Assembly: GCA_036502405.1 (NCBI GenBank)
Contig: DASXYP010000045.1
Location: 1-64,000 of the forward strand
Length of the DNA stretch: 64,000 nt
Direction: 5' to 3'
DNA from: Chersky-806 sp036502405
GTDB lineage: Bacteria > Actinomycetota > Acidimicrobiia > IMCC26256 > JAENVU01
The notes under the pieces were generated by a model, which worked only from the letters and a program-made list of their open reading frames with translations, did no database searches and was not told where the DNA came from. The translations under genes were made by a program, and so were the position numbers. This document shows positions 24,259-33,309 of the stretch, piece by piece (position 1 is the first letter of the stretch; each line of letters starts with the position of its first letter).

Positions 24259-25538
24259 GCGGAGCGATCCGGCTTCGGCGCCGCGAGGAACCCGGCCCGC
24301 TCCTGCCCGCCCGCGAGCTCGGCCCGCTGACGCGCCAGCACGCTGCGGTCCACCGCGTCGCTGCGGTCGCCCGGGCGGGGCGGGAGCGCGAAGCCGCTGT
24401 AGGCGACGCGCCGCTCCGTGCGCCGCGGGTGGGTCGAGCGGTGGAGGGTGCACGACAGGTGGACCGTGACGTCGCCCCGGGCCGCACGGAGCTCGACCGT
24501 CGGGAGGTCGAGACCCGCGTCGAACTGGGTCCGCGCGATGTTCGACCGGTGCGACCCGGCCACGACGTCGAGGCCGCCGTGTGCCTCGTCGACCGGCGTC
24601 AGGCAGATGCCGATCGTGATGCCGCAGCAGAACATGGAGTGCCCGCCCCGCTCACAGTCCTTGTGCCAGGGGAGGCACGCCAGGCCCTCGACCGAGCCGA
24701 CCCGCTTCACCAGGCCCTCCGCGGTGACCTCGCTGAAGTGCTCGCCGAACGGGTCCCCGGGCGCGTGCCCGTCGTCGAGGATCTGCCCGATCGCCAGGTA
24801 CCGGTCATCCCCGAACCGCCTGCGCAGGTGCCCGGACTGCTGCGCGAAGTCGAGGATGCGGCACGGGTACTGCACGCCCTCGCTCGTCGCGGCCCACCAC
24901 GACGTCCCGTCATCGGGGCGGGCGGCTTCGACGGCGCGGGACAGGTCGTCGTCGATCGCGGCCATCTCGGCGCCCGTGAACACCTCCCGCAGCAGCATGA
25001 AGCCGGTTTCGGCGAGGAAGTGCGCGGCCGCCTGCGGGTCCTCGCCGAGCCGGAACTCCTGGTCGAGGGCGAGGTCGGTGCCGTCGAGGGCGTGCAGCGC
25101 GACGTCACCGGGTCGGTAGACCGCGCGGCCGTCGAGCACCGAGCGCAGGACCGGGTCCCAGGCGCAGAACATCTGGTTCGCCACACCGTCGCCCTCGACC
25201 CGGCCCGCGACTGCGAGGCCGAGCGCGGTCCGCCGCTCGAGGACCAGGTCGGTGAACGCGGCGCGATCGAGGCCGACGGCGAGCGCGGCCTCGGCACCGG
25301 CGACCGCGTCGATGCGACCGTCCCGGGGTGTGAGGGTCCGGGCGTCGCCGTCGACCCGGATCGTCAGCGGCGCCAACCCGAGGTGCTCTGCGTCCGCGGC
25401 AGCGCGTGCGCCGTGCGCCTCGAGCGCCTCGGCCCAGTCGTCCGCCCAGAAGACCGCGGGGTCGACGACCGCCGCCGCGCCGGTGTTCCGGGTGCGGACG
25501 TCGACGCTCATGCGGGGACGGTCGACGGGCTCGATCAT
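24255..25538 (-). CDS. SCP2-like domain fused to phytanoyl-CoA dioxygenase-type oxygenase
   Basis: 427 residues from ATG 25538. Residues about 50-160 look like a sterol-carrier SCP2-type lipid-binding domain (LTIRVDGDARTLTPRDGRID, then LDRAAFTDLVLERRTAL). The rest is a PhyH 2-oxoglutarate/Fe(II) oxygenase: LPWHKDCERGG provides His-x-Asp, TLHRSTHPRRTERR provides the distal His and an Arg for 2-oxoglutarate. The fusion suggests a bulky lipophilic substrate presented to the oxygenase. ATGA overlaps on both sides. Confidence 0.78.
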   Translation of the reverse strand: MIEPVDRPRMSVDVRTRNTGAAAVVDPAVFWADDWAEALEAHGARAAADAEHLGLAPLTIRVDGDARTLTPRDGRIDAVAGAEAALAVGLDRAAFTDLVLERRTALGLAVAGRVEGDGVANQMFCAWDPVLRSVLDGRAVYRPGDVALHALDGTDLALDQEFRLGEDPQAAAHFLAETGFMLLREVFTGAEMAAIDDDLSRAVEAARPDDGTSWWAATSEGVQYPCRILDFAQQSGHLRRRFGDDRYLAIGQILDDGHAPGDPFGEHFSEVTAEGLVKRVGSVEGLACLPWHKDCERGGHSMFCCGITIGICLTPVDEAHGGLDVVAGSHRSNIARTQFDAGLDLPTVELRAARGDVTVHLSCTLHRSTHPRRTERRVAYSGFALPPRPGDRSDAVDRSVLARQRAELAGGQERAGFLAAPKPDRSA

Positions 25539-26389
25539 CGTGCCCCGTCCGTGCCAGCCTCGGTTTCCGCGGTCCGGGGCCGTCCGACGAGGGTGAGGAA
25601 GCGGTCGGCCGGGGCCAGCAGGAACTCGCGGGACGACCCGAGCGAGGGCGCCGCCTCGCGGGTGAACAGGTCCACGTCCTTGGCGAGCAGCGATCCGGCA
25701 TGGTCGGCGATCACGTCGAGCGAGCCCAGGCCCACGAAGACCTCGAGCGAGAAGCTTCGACCGCTCCCGTTGCGCAACGCGGCCCCGAGCTGCTCCACGT
25801 CGAGGCCGAGCGCCTCGCCGATCGCCATCGCGTCGTGTGCCAGCGCGAAGTTCGCGGCGTTCAGGACGTTGTTGATCAGCTTCGTCCGTAGTCCGCTCCC
25901 GAGCGCACCCAGGTGCAGGACGGGATCGCCGTAGGTCTCGAGCACCGGACGCGCCCGGTCGACGCCGGACGGGGATCCACCGACGTAGACGGTCAGCGTG
26001 CCGGCGGCGGCGGCCGCGCCACCGCCGCTGACCGGTGCATCGATGACATCCACGCCGACGCGTGCCGCGGCCGCGGCGATCTCGTCGCACTCATCGGTGC
26101 CGATCGTCGAGTGGATGGCCAGGACACTTCCGCCGGCCATCCCCGCCAGCACCCCCGTACGACCGAGGGTCACGTCGCGCACCGCGTCGCCGTCGGTGAC
26201 GCAGATGCCGACCACGTCGCTGCGGCGCCCGAGCTCCGCGGGGTCGGCCGCGATCGTCGCGACGTCACCGAAGGGCTCGACCGTCGCCGGGTTGCGGGCC
26301 CAGAGCGTGGTGGGCACGCCCATCTCGATGAGCCGCTGCGCCATGCCCCCGCCCTGGCTGCCGAGCCCGATGAAGCCTGCGGTCGTCAT
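25535..26389 (-). CDS. 3-hydroxyisobutyrate dehydrogenase-like NAD(P)-dependent oxidoreductase
   Basis: 284 residues. GFIGLGSQGGGMAQRLIE is the dinucleotide loop, DAPVSGGGAAAAAGTLTVYVGG is the substrate-binding signature, and the catalytic Lys is in GLRTKLINNVLNAANFALAHD. Members oxidise beta-hydroxy acids or reduce imines. It lies directly after the TetR gene with an ATGA overlap, so it is probably the first enzyme produced on induction. Confidence 0.88.
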   Translation of the reverse strand: MTTAGFIGLGSQGGGMAQRLIEMGVPTTLWARNPATVEPFGDVATIAADPAELGRRSDVVGICVTDGDAVRDVTLGRTGVLAGMAGGSVLAIHSTIGTDECDEIAAAAARVGVDVIDAPVSGGGAAAAAGTLTVYVGGSPSGVDRARPVLETYGDPVLHLGALGSGLRTKLINNVLNAANFALAHDAMAIGEALGLDVEQLGAALRNGSGRSFSLEVFVGLGSLDVIADHAGSLLAKDVDLFTREAAPSLGSSREFLLAPADRFLTLVGRPRTAETEAGTDGAR

Positions 26390-27027
26390 GCGATCGCCGC
26401 CGGCTCCGCGAGCGCGTCCAGCGGGCAGACGACGCCTCCGACGAGCACGCGCGATGCGGTCGCGATGTGTTCGGGGCCGATGACGACCGCGGCCCGGCCG
26501 TCGTCGTGCATGTGCTCGATCAGCCCGAGCTGCATCGCGCAGAGCACCGACGCGGCGCGGCGCGGGTCCAGGTCGGCCGCGAACTCGCCCGCGGAGACGC
26601 CCTGCTCCAGGATCTCGGCGGTCTGCTCCCGCCACGCCTCCCGCGAGAGGCGCCCGCTCGGTTGCTCACCCTCGAGCGCGAGCCGCGAGTCCCCCGAGAG
26701 GAACGCTCGGAAGATCGGGTGCTCGCTCGCGAAGCGCAGGGACTCGCCGACGATCGCTTCCAGCTCGCCGCGCGCGGTCGACCGTTGTTCGGCCGCGCGC
26801 TCCACGACGTCGGCCCACTCCCCCAGCGCCCGGTCGCGAACCGCGCGGAGCAGGTCGAGCTTGTTGTCGAAGTGGCGGTAGAGCAGCGTCCGCGAGACGC
26901 CCGCGCCGGCGGCGATCTCCTCGAAGGTCGCCTTGCGGTAGCCGTAGGTGGCGAAGGTCCGCGCCGCGGCGTCGAGGATCCGGTCACGGCTCCCCGCCGT
27001 GCCCGCCTGGCTCCGTCGGCCTGCCAT
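26386..27027 (-). CDS. TetR/AcrR family repressor
   Basis: 213 residues from ATG 27027. The HTH is ATFEEIAAGAGVSRTLLYRHFDNKLDLL. The C-terminal domain is the usual helical ligand-binding region. It heads an operon whose four genes overlap by ATGA. A 26-bp dyad begins 10 bp upstream of its start, which fits autoregulation of the whole operon. Confidence 0.9.
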   Translation of the reverse strand: MAGRRSQAGTAGSRDRILDAAARTFATYGYRKATFEEIAAGAGVSRTLLYRHFDNKLDLLRAVRDRALGEWADVVERAAEQRSTARGELEAIVGESLRFASEHPIFRAFLSGDSRLALEGEQPSGRLSREAWREQTAEILEQGVSAGEFAADLDPRRAASVLCAMQLGLIEHMHDDGRAAVVIGPEHIATASRVLVGGVVCPLDALAEPAAIA

Positions 27028-27036
27028 GCCGACATA

Positions 27037-27062
27037 TTGACGTTCTCCGTCCGGAACGTCAA
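27037..27062. promoter_or_regulatory. Dyad operator upstream of tetR operon
   Basis: TTGACGTTC (27037-27045) and GAACGTCAA (27054-27062) are perfect 9-bp inverted arms separated by 8 bp, just before the TetR start. The site lies between the TetR gene and the end of the DyP gene. The arms share the GACG/CGTC core with the palindromes before the two amidohydrolase paralogues, but spacing differs. Confidence 0.65.
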
Positions 27063-27078
27063 CCGGTGCCACCCGCGG

Positions 27079-28005
27079 TCAGCCGATGATCGCCTCGAGC
27101 GTCTCGATGGACGGCGCGAAGTAGAAGGAGCCCGAAGCCGGCGTCGAGTAGTCGGTGAGGGCGTCGGTGGGCTGGCCGTTGATCCCGTAGATCGCCTCCA
27201 TGCGCTCCCGCATCGGCGCCTGCTCCTTGCAGAAGCCCATGAAGTACAGGCCGACGGTGCCGTCGTGGAACGCGTACGGCGTCGAGCGCCGGACCATCTC
27301 GCCGCGCTTCGGGGTGCCGTCGTTGCCGGTGTCGCCCTCCCGCAGCTCGACGTGCGCGAGGTGCGAGGTCGGCACCTGGGTCGCGAGCTTGGTCGAGTCC
27401 GCCTTGCTGCGACCGAAGGTGTTCTCCTGGCCCTCGAGCGACAATCCGTTGAAGTACGCGAGGTCGTGGACCCAACGCTGCGCGATGCAGTACGAGCCGC
27501 CTGCGCCCGGCTTGCCGTCCGCGACGATCCCGCGGTCGTACTGGTCCTCGGCCTCCGGGTTGCCGGTGCCGTCGATGAACCCGGTCAGGTCGAGGCTGTT
27601 TCGGTAGATGAACGTCGGCGTCTCGCGGGCGACGGCCATGTGCCCGGCGACCGCGTTGCGGAAGTTGAACTGGGTCTCCCAGCAGAGGTCCTTGTCATCC
27701 GAGTGGACCCAGAGGAGCAGCTCCTCCTGCGTCGCCTTGGCGACCTTCTTGCCGTCCGGCGACTCGTAGCCGGGGTAGGGCTGGAAGTCCTCGGGGACGT
27801 CGTCGGTCACGTCGGTGAGCAGCGTCGGGCCGAAGAGGAGGCACACGTTGACCGGAGTGGTGACGCCGACCTCGGTACCCGCCTTGCGGACGTCGCCCAA
27901 TGCCTTCTTGATGACCCCGAGATCCGCCCCGTCGGTGCGACTGAGGTGCGTGTACCACTGGTACTTGGTGAGGTTGGTCAGGATCGCGTGCTGTGGGTTG
28001 GGCAT
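27079..28005 (-). CDS. DyP-type haem peroxidase
   Basis: 308 residues. LTGFIDGTGNP carries the GxxDG distal motif with the catalytic Asp, and TSHLAHVEL lies near the expected proximal-His region. The length fits the short cytosolic DyP group rather than Tat-exported ones; no signal peptide is visible. Such enzymes oxidise dyes, phenolics or deferrate haem with hydrogen peroxide. I see no encapsulin gene or clear cargo tail. GGAGGA precedes ATG 28005. Confidence 0.88.
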   Translation of the reverse strand: MPNPQHAILTNLTKYQWYTHLSRTDGADLGVIKKALGDVRKAGTEVGVTTPVNVCLLFGPTLLTDVTDDVPEDFQPYPGYESPDGKKVAKATQEELLLWVHSDDKDLCWETQFNFRNAVAGHMAVARETPTFIYRNSLDLTGFIDGTGNPEAEDQYDRGIVADGKPGAGGSYCIAQRWVHDLAYFNGLSLEGQENTFGRSKADSTKLATQVPTSHLAHVELREGDTGNDGTPKRGEMVRRSTPYAFHDGTVGLYFMGFCKEQAPMRERMEAIYGINGQPTDALTDYSTPASGSFYFAPSIETLEAIIG

Positions 28006-28157
28006 GGTCGTCCTCCGCGGCGTTCCGGGTCGAGGCTTCCTTCCTAGCGCAGATCGCCGCGATGGCTCTACCTCCGAGCGAGGCTGCGTCCCGTGCCCGG
28101 AGATCGCGGGATGATGACGACCGCGACGAGCACGGCCACCAGGTTCGCTTCGTGCGG

Positions 28158-29066
28158 TCAGGCCTTGATGACCTGCTCGCCGTACTGCTCGAGCGCCTCG
28201 AGCGAGTGGTCGAGCGAGTCACCCGGCGCGCCGACGCCGTTCCACGTCACACCCAGGGCCGCGAGCTCGTCGAGGCCCGCACGGTGGGCGTCCGCGTCGA
28301 ACCGGGAGCTGCCCAGGCTGCCTCCGGCCCGGGTGCCGAACGCGACGTCGATCGTCGCCGGGTCGCGGCCGGCGTCGTCGACCTGCCGCCACAGGTCGTC
28401 GAGCATCCGGGCGAGGTCCTCGGCGGTCTCGAGGATCGGCGTCTTCGCGGTGCGGGCCAGGGTCGCGGGGGCCGGGAACGGGTTCCAGCCGTCGCCGGCC
28501 TCGGCGACCCGGCGCCGGGCCAGCCGGCTGTTCCCCCCGATCCAGATGGGCACGCGCGCCGGCTTCGGGTTGGCCGTCTGACCCTTGGCCGTGAAGTGAC
28601 GACCGTCGTAGGCGAAGTCGTCCGCTCCCCAGATGCCGCGCAGGACCTCCAACGACTCGTCGAACAGGTCGTTGCGCTCCTCGAAGTCCACGCCGAGGGC
28701 CCGGTACTCGGCGCGCTGGTAGCCGACGGCCGTCGCCAGCACGAACCGACCGCCCGAGAGCGCGTCGATCGTGGCGACGGACTTGGCGACGAGGAACGGG
28801 TTGCGGTACGGCAGCACGAGGATGTTCGGAATCAGCAGCAGCCGCTCGGTGACCGCGGCGACGAACGCGAGCGCGGCGAACGGGTCGAGCGCGTCGTGTC
28901 CACCGGCCTGGAGCCACTTGTGGGACGGCACCGGGTGGTCGGTGAAGCCGATCCCGTCGAAGCCCGCGTCCTCGGCGGTGCGTGCGAACCGGACGAGCGC
29001 GTCGTGCGAGACGAACGCCGGGTCGTAGGGATGCGCGATGAGCGGGTAGGTGACCCAGTGCTTCAC
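28158..29066 (-). CDS. LLM-class F420-dependent oxidoreductase
   Basis: 302 residues from GTG 29066, with GGAGGAG 7 bases upstream. GIGFTDHPVPSHKW, LSGGRFVLATAVGYQRAEY and VPIWIGGNSRLARRRVAEAGDGWNP are the three family segments. Divergent from the acyl-CoA synthetase gene across a 55-bp promoter region containing a palindrome. Substrate unknown; a role beside a CoA ligase suggests an acyl-CoA or acid substrate. Confidence 0.88.
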   Translation of the reverse strand: MKHWVTYPLIAHPYDPAFVSHDALVRFARTAEDAGFDGIGFTDHPVPSHKWLQAGGHDALDPFAALAFVAAVTERLLLIPNILVLPYRNPFLVAKSVATIDALSGGRFVLATAVGYQRAEYRALGVDFEERNDLFDESLEVLRGIWGADDFAYDGRHFTAKGQTANPKPARVPIWIGGNSRLARRRVAEAGDGWNPFPAPATLARTAKTPILETAEDLARMLDDLWRQVDDAGRDPATIDVAFGTRAGGSLGSSRFDADAHRAGLDELAALGVTWNGVGAPGDSLDHSLEALEQYGEQVIKA

Positions 29067-29082
29067 GAACGTCTCCTCCGGA

Positions 29083-29100
29083 TCGGGAGCGGCCTCCCGA
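29083..29100. promoter_or_regulatory. Palindrome in divergent LLM/acyl-CoA synthetase promoter
   Basis: TCGGGAG-CGGC-CTCCCGA is a perfect 7-bp-arm inverted repeat in the 55-bp gap between the two divergent start codons. It could be an operator acting on both genes. A chance GC-rich hairpin is possible. Confidence 0.4.
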
Positions 29101-29121
29101 AGAGGTGCAAAGGTATCGGTC

Positions 29122-30774
29122 GTGACCACTGACGCGCCTGACACCCTCGTCGCGCTCCTCGACTGGCGCGCCGACGACGACACGACGGGTCTCCTCGTCG
29201 ACGACGGCGAGTGGAGCTGGCGCGAGGTGGTGGCCGAGAGTGGACGCTGGGCCGCGGCGCTCGCGGAGCTGCGCCCGGCCGACGGCCCCTTCCACGTCGG
29301 CGCGCTGCTCGGCAACGTGCCGGAGTACCTGTTCCTGCTGTTCGGCGCGGCGCGCGCCGGCGCGGTGCTCGTGGGCATCAACGACTCCCGCCGGGGCGAG
29401 GAGCTCGCTCGCGACGTGCGCCACACCGATTGCGTCGCCGTTCTGACCGACGCAACGCACGCGCCGCTCCTCGCCGGACTCGACCTCGGTGACACCGCGG
29501 TGATCGAGATCGGGAGCCCGCGGTGGCAGCAGCGGCTCGCCGAGGCAATGCCCGTCGAGCCGCCGGAGATCGGCCCGACCGACGTCCTGCTCCTGATCTT
29601 CACCTCCGGCTCGACCGGCGCGCCCAAGGCGGTGCAGCTCTCGCACGGCCGGGCCGCTCGCATCGCGAATGCCGCGTCCTGGATCGCGGCCGACGACGTC
29701 CTCTACTGCGCGATGCCCCTGTTCCACGGCAACGCGTTGAACGCGGTCGTGTTCCCAGCGGCCGCGTCGGGCGCGACGATCGCACTGCGCGAGCGGTTCT
29801 CCGCCTCCCAGTTCATGCCCGACATCCGCCGGTACGGGGCCACGTTCTTCAGCACGGTCGGCCGGGCGCTCGCGTACATCCTCGCCACGCCCGAGTCGCC
29901 CGAGGACCGCGAGCACCGGGTGAAGTTCGCGCTGGCGCCGGAGTCGTCGCCACGTGACATGCGCGCGTTCAAGGACCGGTTCGGGATCCTCTGCGTCGCC
30001 GGATACGGCTCGAGCGAGAACGTCATCATCATGGAGCCTCGCCCCGGGCTGCCGAAGGACGCACTCGGGTTCCCACAAGCGGGCGTGGACGCCGCCGTCG
30101 TCGATCCCGAGACCGGGGTGGAGCGTGCCCGCGCGCGGTTCGACGCCTCCGGCCGCCTCGTGAACGGGGCCGACGCCATCGGTGAGATCGTCGGCCGTAA
30201 CGTGGTCGAACGGTTCGAGGGCTACTACCGCAACCCCGAAGCCGAGGCCGAGCGGACGCGGAACGGCTGGTACTGGTCGGGCGACCTCGGGTACGTCGAC
30301 GAGACCGGGGTCTTCTACTTCGCGGGGCGAGCCGGCGAGTGGCTGCGCGTGGACTCCGAGAACTTCGCCACCGCGCCCGTCGAGCGGATCGTCGGCCGCT
30401 TCCCCGGGGCGAACGGCGTCGCCGTCTACCCGGTGCCCGACGAGCGGACCGCCGACGACCAGATCATGCTGGCGCTCGAGCTCGACGCGGGCGCCGCGTT
30501 CGACCCCGACGCGTTCGGGCGCTTCCTCGCCGAGCAGCCCGACCTCGGGACGAAGTGGTCGCCGCGCTACGTGCGGGTGACCACGCTCCCGGTCGGTGCC
30601 ACGAACAAGATCGACAAGCGCCCACTGCGCGCCGAGCGCTGGTACACCGCCGATCCCGTCTACTGGCGGCCCGGGCCCGAACCGGCCTATCGGCGCTTCA
30701 CCGCCGACGACCTCGCCGCGCTCGAGACCCGCTTCCGCGAGTTCGGCCGGCCCGATGCGATCGGACGGCCCTGA
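29122..30774 (+). CDS. Acyl-CoA synthetase (AMP-dependent ligase)
   Basis: 550 residues from GTG 29122. LLIFTSGSTGAPKAVQLSH is the ATP-binding P-loop, AGYGSSEN and WYWSGDLGYVD are the A5 and A7/A8 motifs, and GATNKIDKRPL carries the adenylation Lys of A10. It activates a carboxylic acid to its CoA ester. Length and the ending TRFREFGRPDAIGRP match actinobacterial FadD17-like ligases used in sterol or fatty acid breakdown; that affiliation is inference. It converges with the acyl-CoA dehydrogenase gene. Confidence 0.9.
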   Translation: MTTDAPDTLVALLDWRADDDTTGLLVDDGEWSWREVVAESGRWAAALAELRPADGPFHVGALLGNVPEYLFLLFGAARAGAVLVGINDSRRGEELARDVRHTDCVAVLTDATHAPLLAGLDLGDTAVIEIGSPRWQQRLAEAMPVEPPEIGPTDVLLLIFTSGSTGAPKAVQLSHGRAARIANAASWIAADDVLYCAMPLFHGNALNAVVFPAAASGATIALRERFSASQFMPDIRRYGATFFSTVGRALAYILATPESPEDREHRVKFALAPESSPRDMRAFKDRFGILCVAGYGSSENVIIMEPRPGLPKDALGFPQAGVDAAVVDPETGVERARARFDASGRLVNGADAIGEIVGRNVVERFEGYYRNPEAEAERTRNGWYWSGDLGYVDETGVFYFAGRAGEWLRVDSENFATAPVERIVGRFPGANGVAVYPVPDERTADDQIMLALELDAGAAFDPDAFGRFLAEQPDLGTKWSPRYVRVTTLPVGATNKIDKRPLRAERWYTADPVYWRPGPEPAYRRFTADDLAALETRFREFGRPDAIGRP

Positions 30775-30787
30775 CCCGACCCGCCGG

Positions 30788-32068
30788 TCACTGCCGGCTG
30801 GCGATGTACTTCTTGTAGCCCTCGGCCAGGGTGCGCAGCTCGGGGTCGGCCTCGAACCGGGGCTGGAACTTCTCCCAGGCCGCCTCGCGCTTGGCCGGGA
30901 TGTACTCGGTGGGCCAGTAGCCCTCGTGGGGCCGGTAGCCCTTCAGGACGTTGCGGGCCACGGTCGCCTTGTGCACCTCGTCGACCCCGTCCGCGATGCC
31001 CATCGTGGGAGCGGACGCGTACATCGCCTGGATCGGCGTGAGGTTCGTCGTCCCGAGCGAGCCGAGGATGTGCAGCGCGTTGTACGACACCTCGCGCAGC
31101 ACCTTCGCCATCGTGTACTTCACCGCCGCGATGTCGGTCCGGGTCTCCTGCGTGCTCGTGTTGTCGATCTTCCACGCCGTCTCGAGGACGAACAGGCGCA
31201 GCATCCGGATCTGGGCGTAGGAGTCGGCGATCTTCTCCTGCACCATCTGGTGGTCGGCGATGATCTTCCCGTGCGACTCGCGGCTGAGCGCGCGCTCGCA
31301 CATCATGTCGAACGCGAGCCGGCACTGCGCGATCGTGCGCATCGCGTGGTGGATCCGGCCGCCGCCGAGCCGGCGCTGCGCGAGCACCTTGGCACCGTCC
31401 TCGGGACCGAGCAGGTGATCGGCCGGCACGCGCACGTCGCGGTAGATGATGTGGTTGTGGGTGCGCGGCTCCGGCTGGATGTCCACCCCCGGCGTGGCGC
31501 GCGGCACGACGAACATCCCGTTCGTGCACATCACGAAGAGGATGTCCGCGGCGCGGCCGGCGCTCGTGAACCACTTCTCGCCGTTGATGACCCACTCGTC
31601 GCCGTCGCGCACGGCGTGGGTCTTGAACAGGTTCGGGTCCGAGCCCCCCTGCGGCTCGGTCATCGAGTACGCGGAGAAGATCTCCTGGTTCATGAGCGGC
31701 GTGAGCCAGCGCTCCTTCTGCTCCTCGGTGCCGTACGCCGCGAGCATCTCCATGTTCCCGGTGTCGGGCGCGGCGGTGCCGAACATCGCCGGCGCCGAGC
31801 CGTACCGGCCGAGGATCTCGTTGATGAGCCCGAGCTTGAGCTGGCCGAAGCCGGGGCCGCCGAGGTCCTCGTCGAGGAAGAGCGCCCAGAGTCCCTGGTC
31901 CTTGATCTGGTCCTGGAGGCCCTTGACCAGCGCCTTGATCTTCGGGTCCCGGGCCCGGACCGCGTAGGGGAACACGAAGTCGAGCGGCTCAACCTCCTCG
32001 CGGCAGAACTCGTCCACCCAGTCGAGCTTCTTCTGGAACTCGGGTTCGGTCGAGAAGTCCCAGGCCAC
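30788..32068 (-). CDS. Acyl-CoA dehydrogenase
   Basis: 426 residues from GTG 32068 after AAGGAGAT. AYSMTEPQGGSDPN is the FAD-binding signature, EKWFTSAGRAADILFVM follows, and the C-terminal helices contain IADGVDEVHKATVARNVLKGY, as in large FadE-type enzymes. It introduces an alpha-beta double bond into acyl-CoA using FAD. It sits tail to tail with the acyl-CoA synthetase gene, 13 bp between stops. Confidence 0.92.
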   Translation of the reverse strand: MAWDFSTEPEFQKKLDWVDEFCREEVEPLDFVFPYAVRARDPKIKALVKGLQDQIKDQGLWALFLDEDLGGPGFGQLKLGLINEILGRYGSAPAMFGTAAPDTGNMEMLAAYGTEEQKERWLTPLMNQEIFSAYSMTEPQGGSDPNLFKTHAVRDGDEWVINGEKWFTSAGRAADILFVMCTNGMFVVPRATPGVDIQPEPRTHNHIIYRDVRVPADHLLGPEDGAKVLAQRRLGGGRIHHAMRTIAQCRLAFDMMCERALSRESHGKIIADHQMVQEKIADSYAQIRMLRLFVLETAWKIDNTSTQETRTDIAAVKYTMAKVLREVSYNALHILGSLGTTNLTPIQAMYASAPTMGIADGVDEVHKATVARNVLKGYRPHEGYWPTEYIPAKREAAWEKFQPRFEADPELRTLAEGYKKYIASRQ

Positions 32069-32105
32069 GGCGCATCTCCTTGTCGACGGTGCCCCCGACT
32101 CTAGA

Positions 32106-32300
32106 GACATCGACCGCCGGCGCGCCCGGCGGCGCAGCTACGACCTCGTCGACAACTTCGGTCGACGCAGCCCGCGGACGCTGACCCCGGGGCTCGACCG
32201 GCTGTCGGTCGGGCAGACGTTCGCGACGATGTTCGAGCTCGTCGCGTTCGTCGACGGCGAGGAGATCACCTTGCGCTCGAACGGGCGAAGCGCCGGTCAG
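32106..32300 (+). pseudogene. SRPBCC-like gene remnant
   Basis: A plus-strand frame without a usable start reads YDLVDNFGRRSPRT, GLDRLSVGQTFATMFELV and DGEEITLRSNGR. These fit the core strands of an actinobacterial SRPBCC/polyketide-cyclase-like protein. The N-terminus is missing where the acyl-CoA dehydrogenase gene begins, and the frame runs on into the antisense of the LigD gene before a stop. The assignment by eye is tentative. Confidence 0.4.
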
Positions 32301-33253
32301 GACCCCCGGGCGCGCTTGCGGCGCTTGCCCTCGTGCATCGCCTGCACCCGGGGCACGGCGATCGTGTGACCCTCCTCGACGAGCTCACCTGGGAGCGGCT
32401 GGGTGGTGCCGAGCGTCTCGCGCCACGGCCCCGCGGCATCCATGCGATCCAGGGCGTTGTGGATCGTGACGTCGGAGGGCGTGATCGCGTCGAGCCCGTC
32501 CCAGGTGACCGGGAACGAGATCGGGACGCCGGGACGGAGGCGCGGGCTGTAGGCCGCGATCACCGTCGCTCCGCCGACGCGGGTCGGGTCGACGAAGACC
32601 TTGCCGCCGCGATCCTCCTTCATGAACGCGGTCGTGGCGATCGACGGATCGAGCTGTTCGACGCGTGCGGCGATCGCCCGGGTCGCGGCCGCCATGTCGT
32701 CCATGGGGGGCGGATCGTCGATCGGGACGAAGACGTGGATGCCCTTCGCGCCGGTCGTCTTGACCGCGCCGACGAGGTCGAGCCCGTCCAGCACCTCGTG
32801 CACCAGGTGGCCGACCTGCACGACGACGGAGAAGGGGTCGCCCTCGGGCGGGTCGAGGTCGAGCACGAGGTGGGTCATGCGGTCCGGACGGTCGGCGGTG
32901 ACGAGTGCCGGGTGGTACTCGATCGCGCGCTGGTTCGCGAACCACAGGAGCGTGCGGCGGTCGTTGCAGAGCGCGTAGGTCACGTCGCGCTTCGAGGCCT
33001 CGGCCCAGAATTGCGCGGTGCGGATCCAGTCCGGCGCGTACTTGGGCAGGTTCTTCTGCATGAAGGCCTCTTGGCCCCGGTGCGCCCGGATGACCGACAG
33101 CGGGCGATCCTCGAGCTCGGGCAGGATCCGGTCCCGGACGCCGTCGAGGTAGTCGACGAGCTCGCGCTTCGTCGCACCGGCGCCGTCGAACAGCGGCTGG
33201 TCGAGGTTCGTGAGCTCGACGCCGTCGCGCACCTCGTCGGGCGTGCGGGCCAT
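32297..33253 (-). CDS. Stand-alone LigD-type polymerase/primase domain protein
   Basis: 318 residues. MTHLVLDLDPPEGDPF has the catalytic Asp pair of the archaeo-eukaryotic primase fold, TGAKGIHVFVPI and DPTRVGGATVIAAYSPR complete the active site. The family fills gaps during non-homologous end joining. Here the ligase and phosphoesterase domains of LigD are absent and no Ku gene is in the window, so partner proteins would be encoded elsewhere. Confidence 0.9.
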   Translation of the reverse strand: MARTPDEVRDGVELTNLDQPLFDGAGATKRELVDYLDGVRDRILPELEDRPLSVIRAHRGQEAFMQKNLPKYAPDWIRTAQFWAEASKRDVTYALCNDRRTLLWFANQRAIEYHPALVTADRPDRMTHLVLDLDPPEGDPFSVVVQVGHLVHEVLDGLDLVGAVKTTGAKGIHVFVPIDDPPPMDDMAAATRAIAARVEQLDPSIATTAFMKEDRGGKVFVDPTRVGGATVIAAYSPRLRPGVPISFPVTWDGLDAITPSDVTIHNALDRMDAAGPWRETLGTTQPLPGELVEEGHTIAVPRVQAMHEGKRRKRARGS

Positions 33254-33309
33254 CCCCGGACGTTACCCAGGTCTCGCCACCGGAGGCGCGAACGCCGGAG
33301 ACGAGAGGC

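Noticed and set aside
28219..30078. Minus-strand frame of about 620 codons opposite the acyl-CoA synthetase
   Set aside because: It overlaps two strongly supported genes in other frames and shows no domain.
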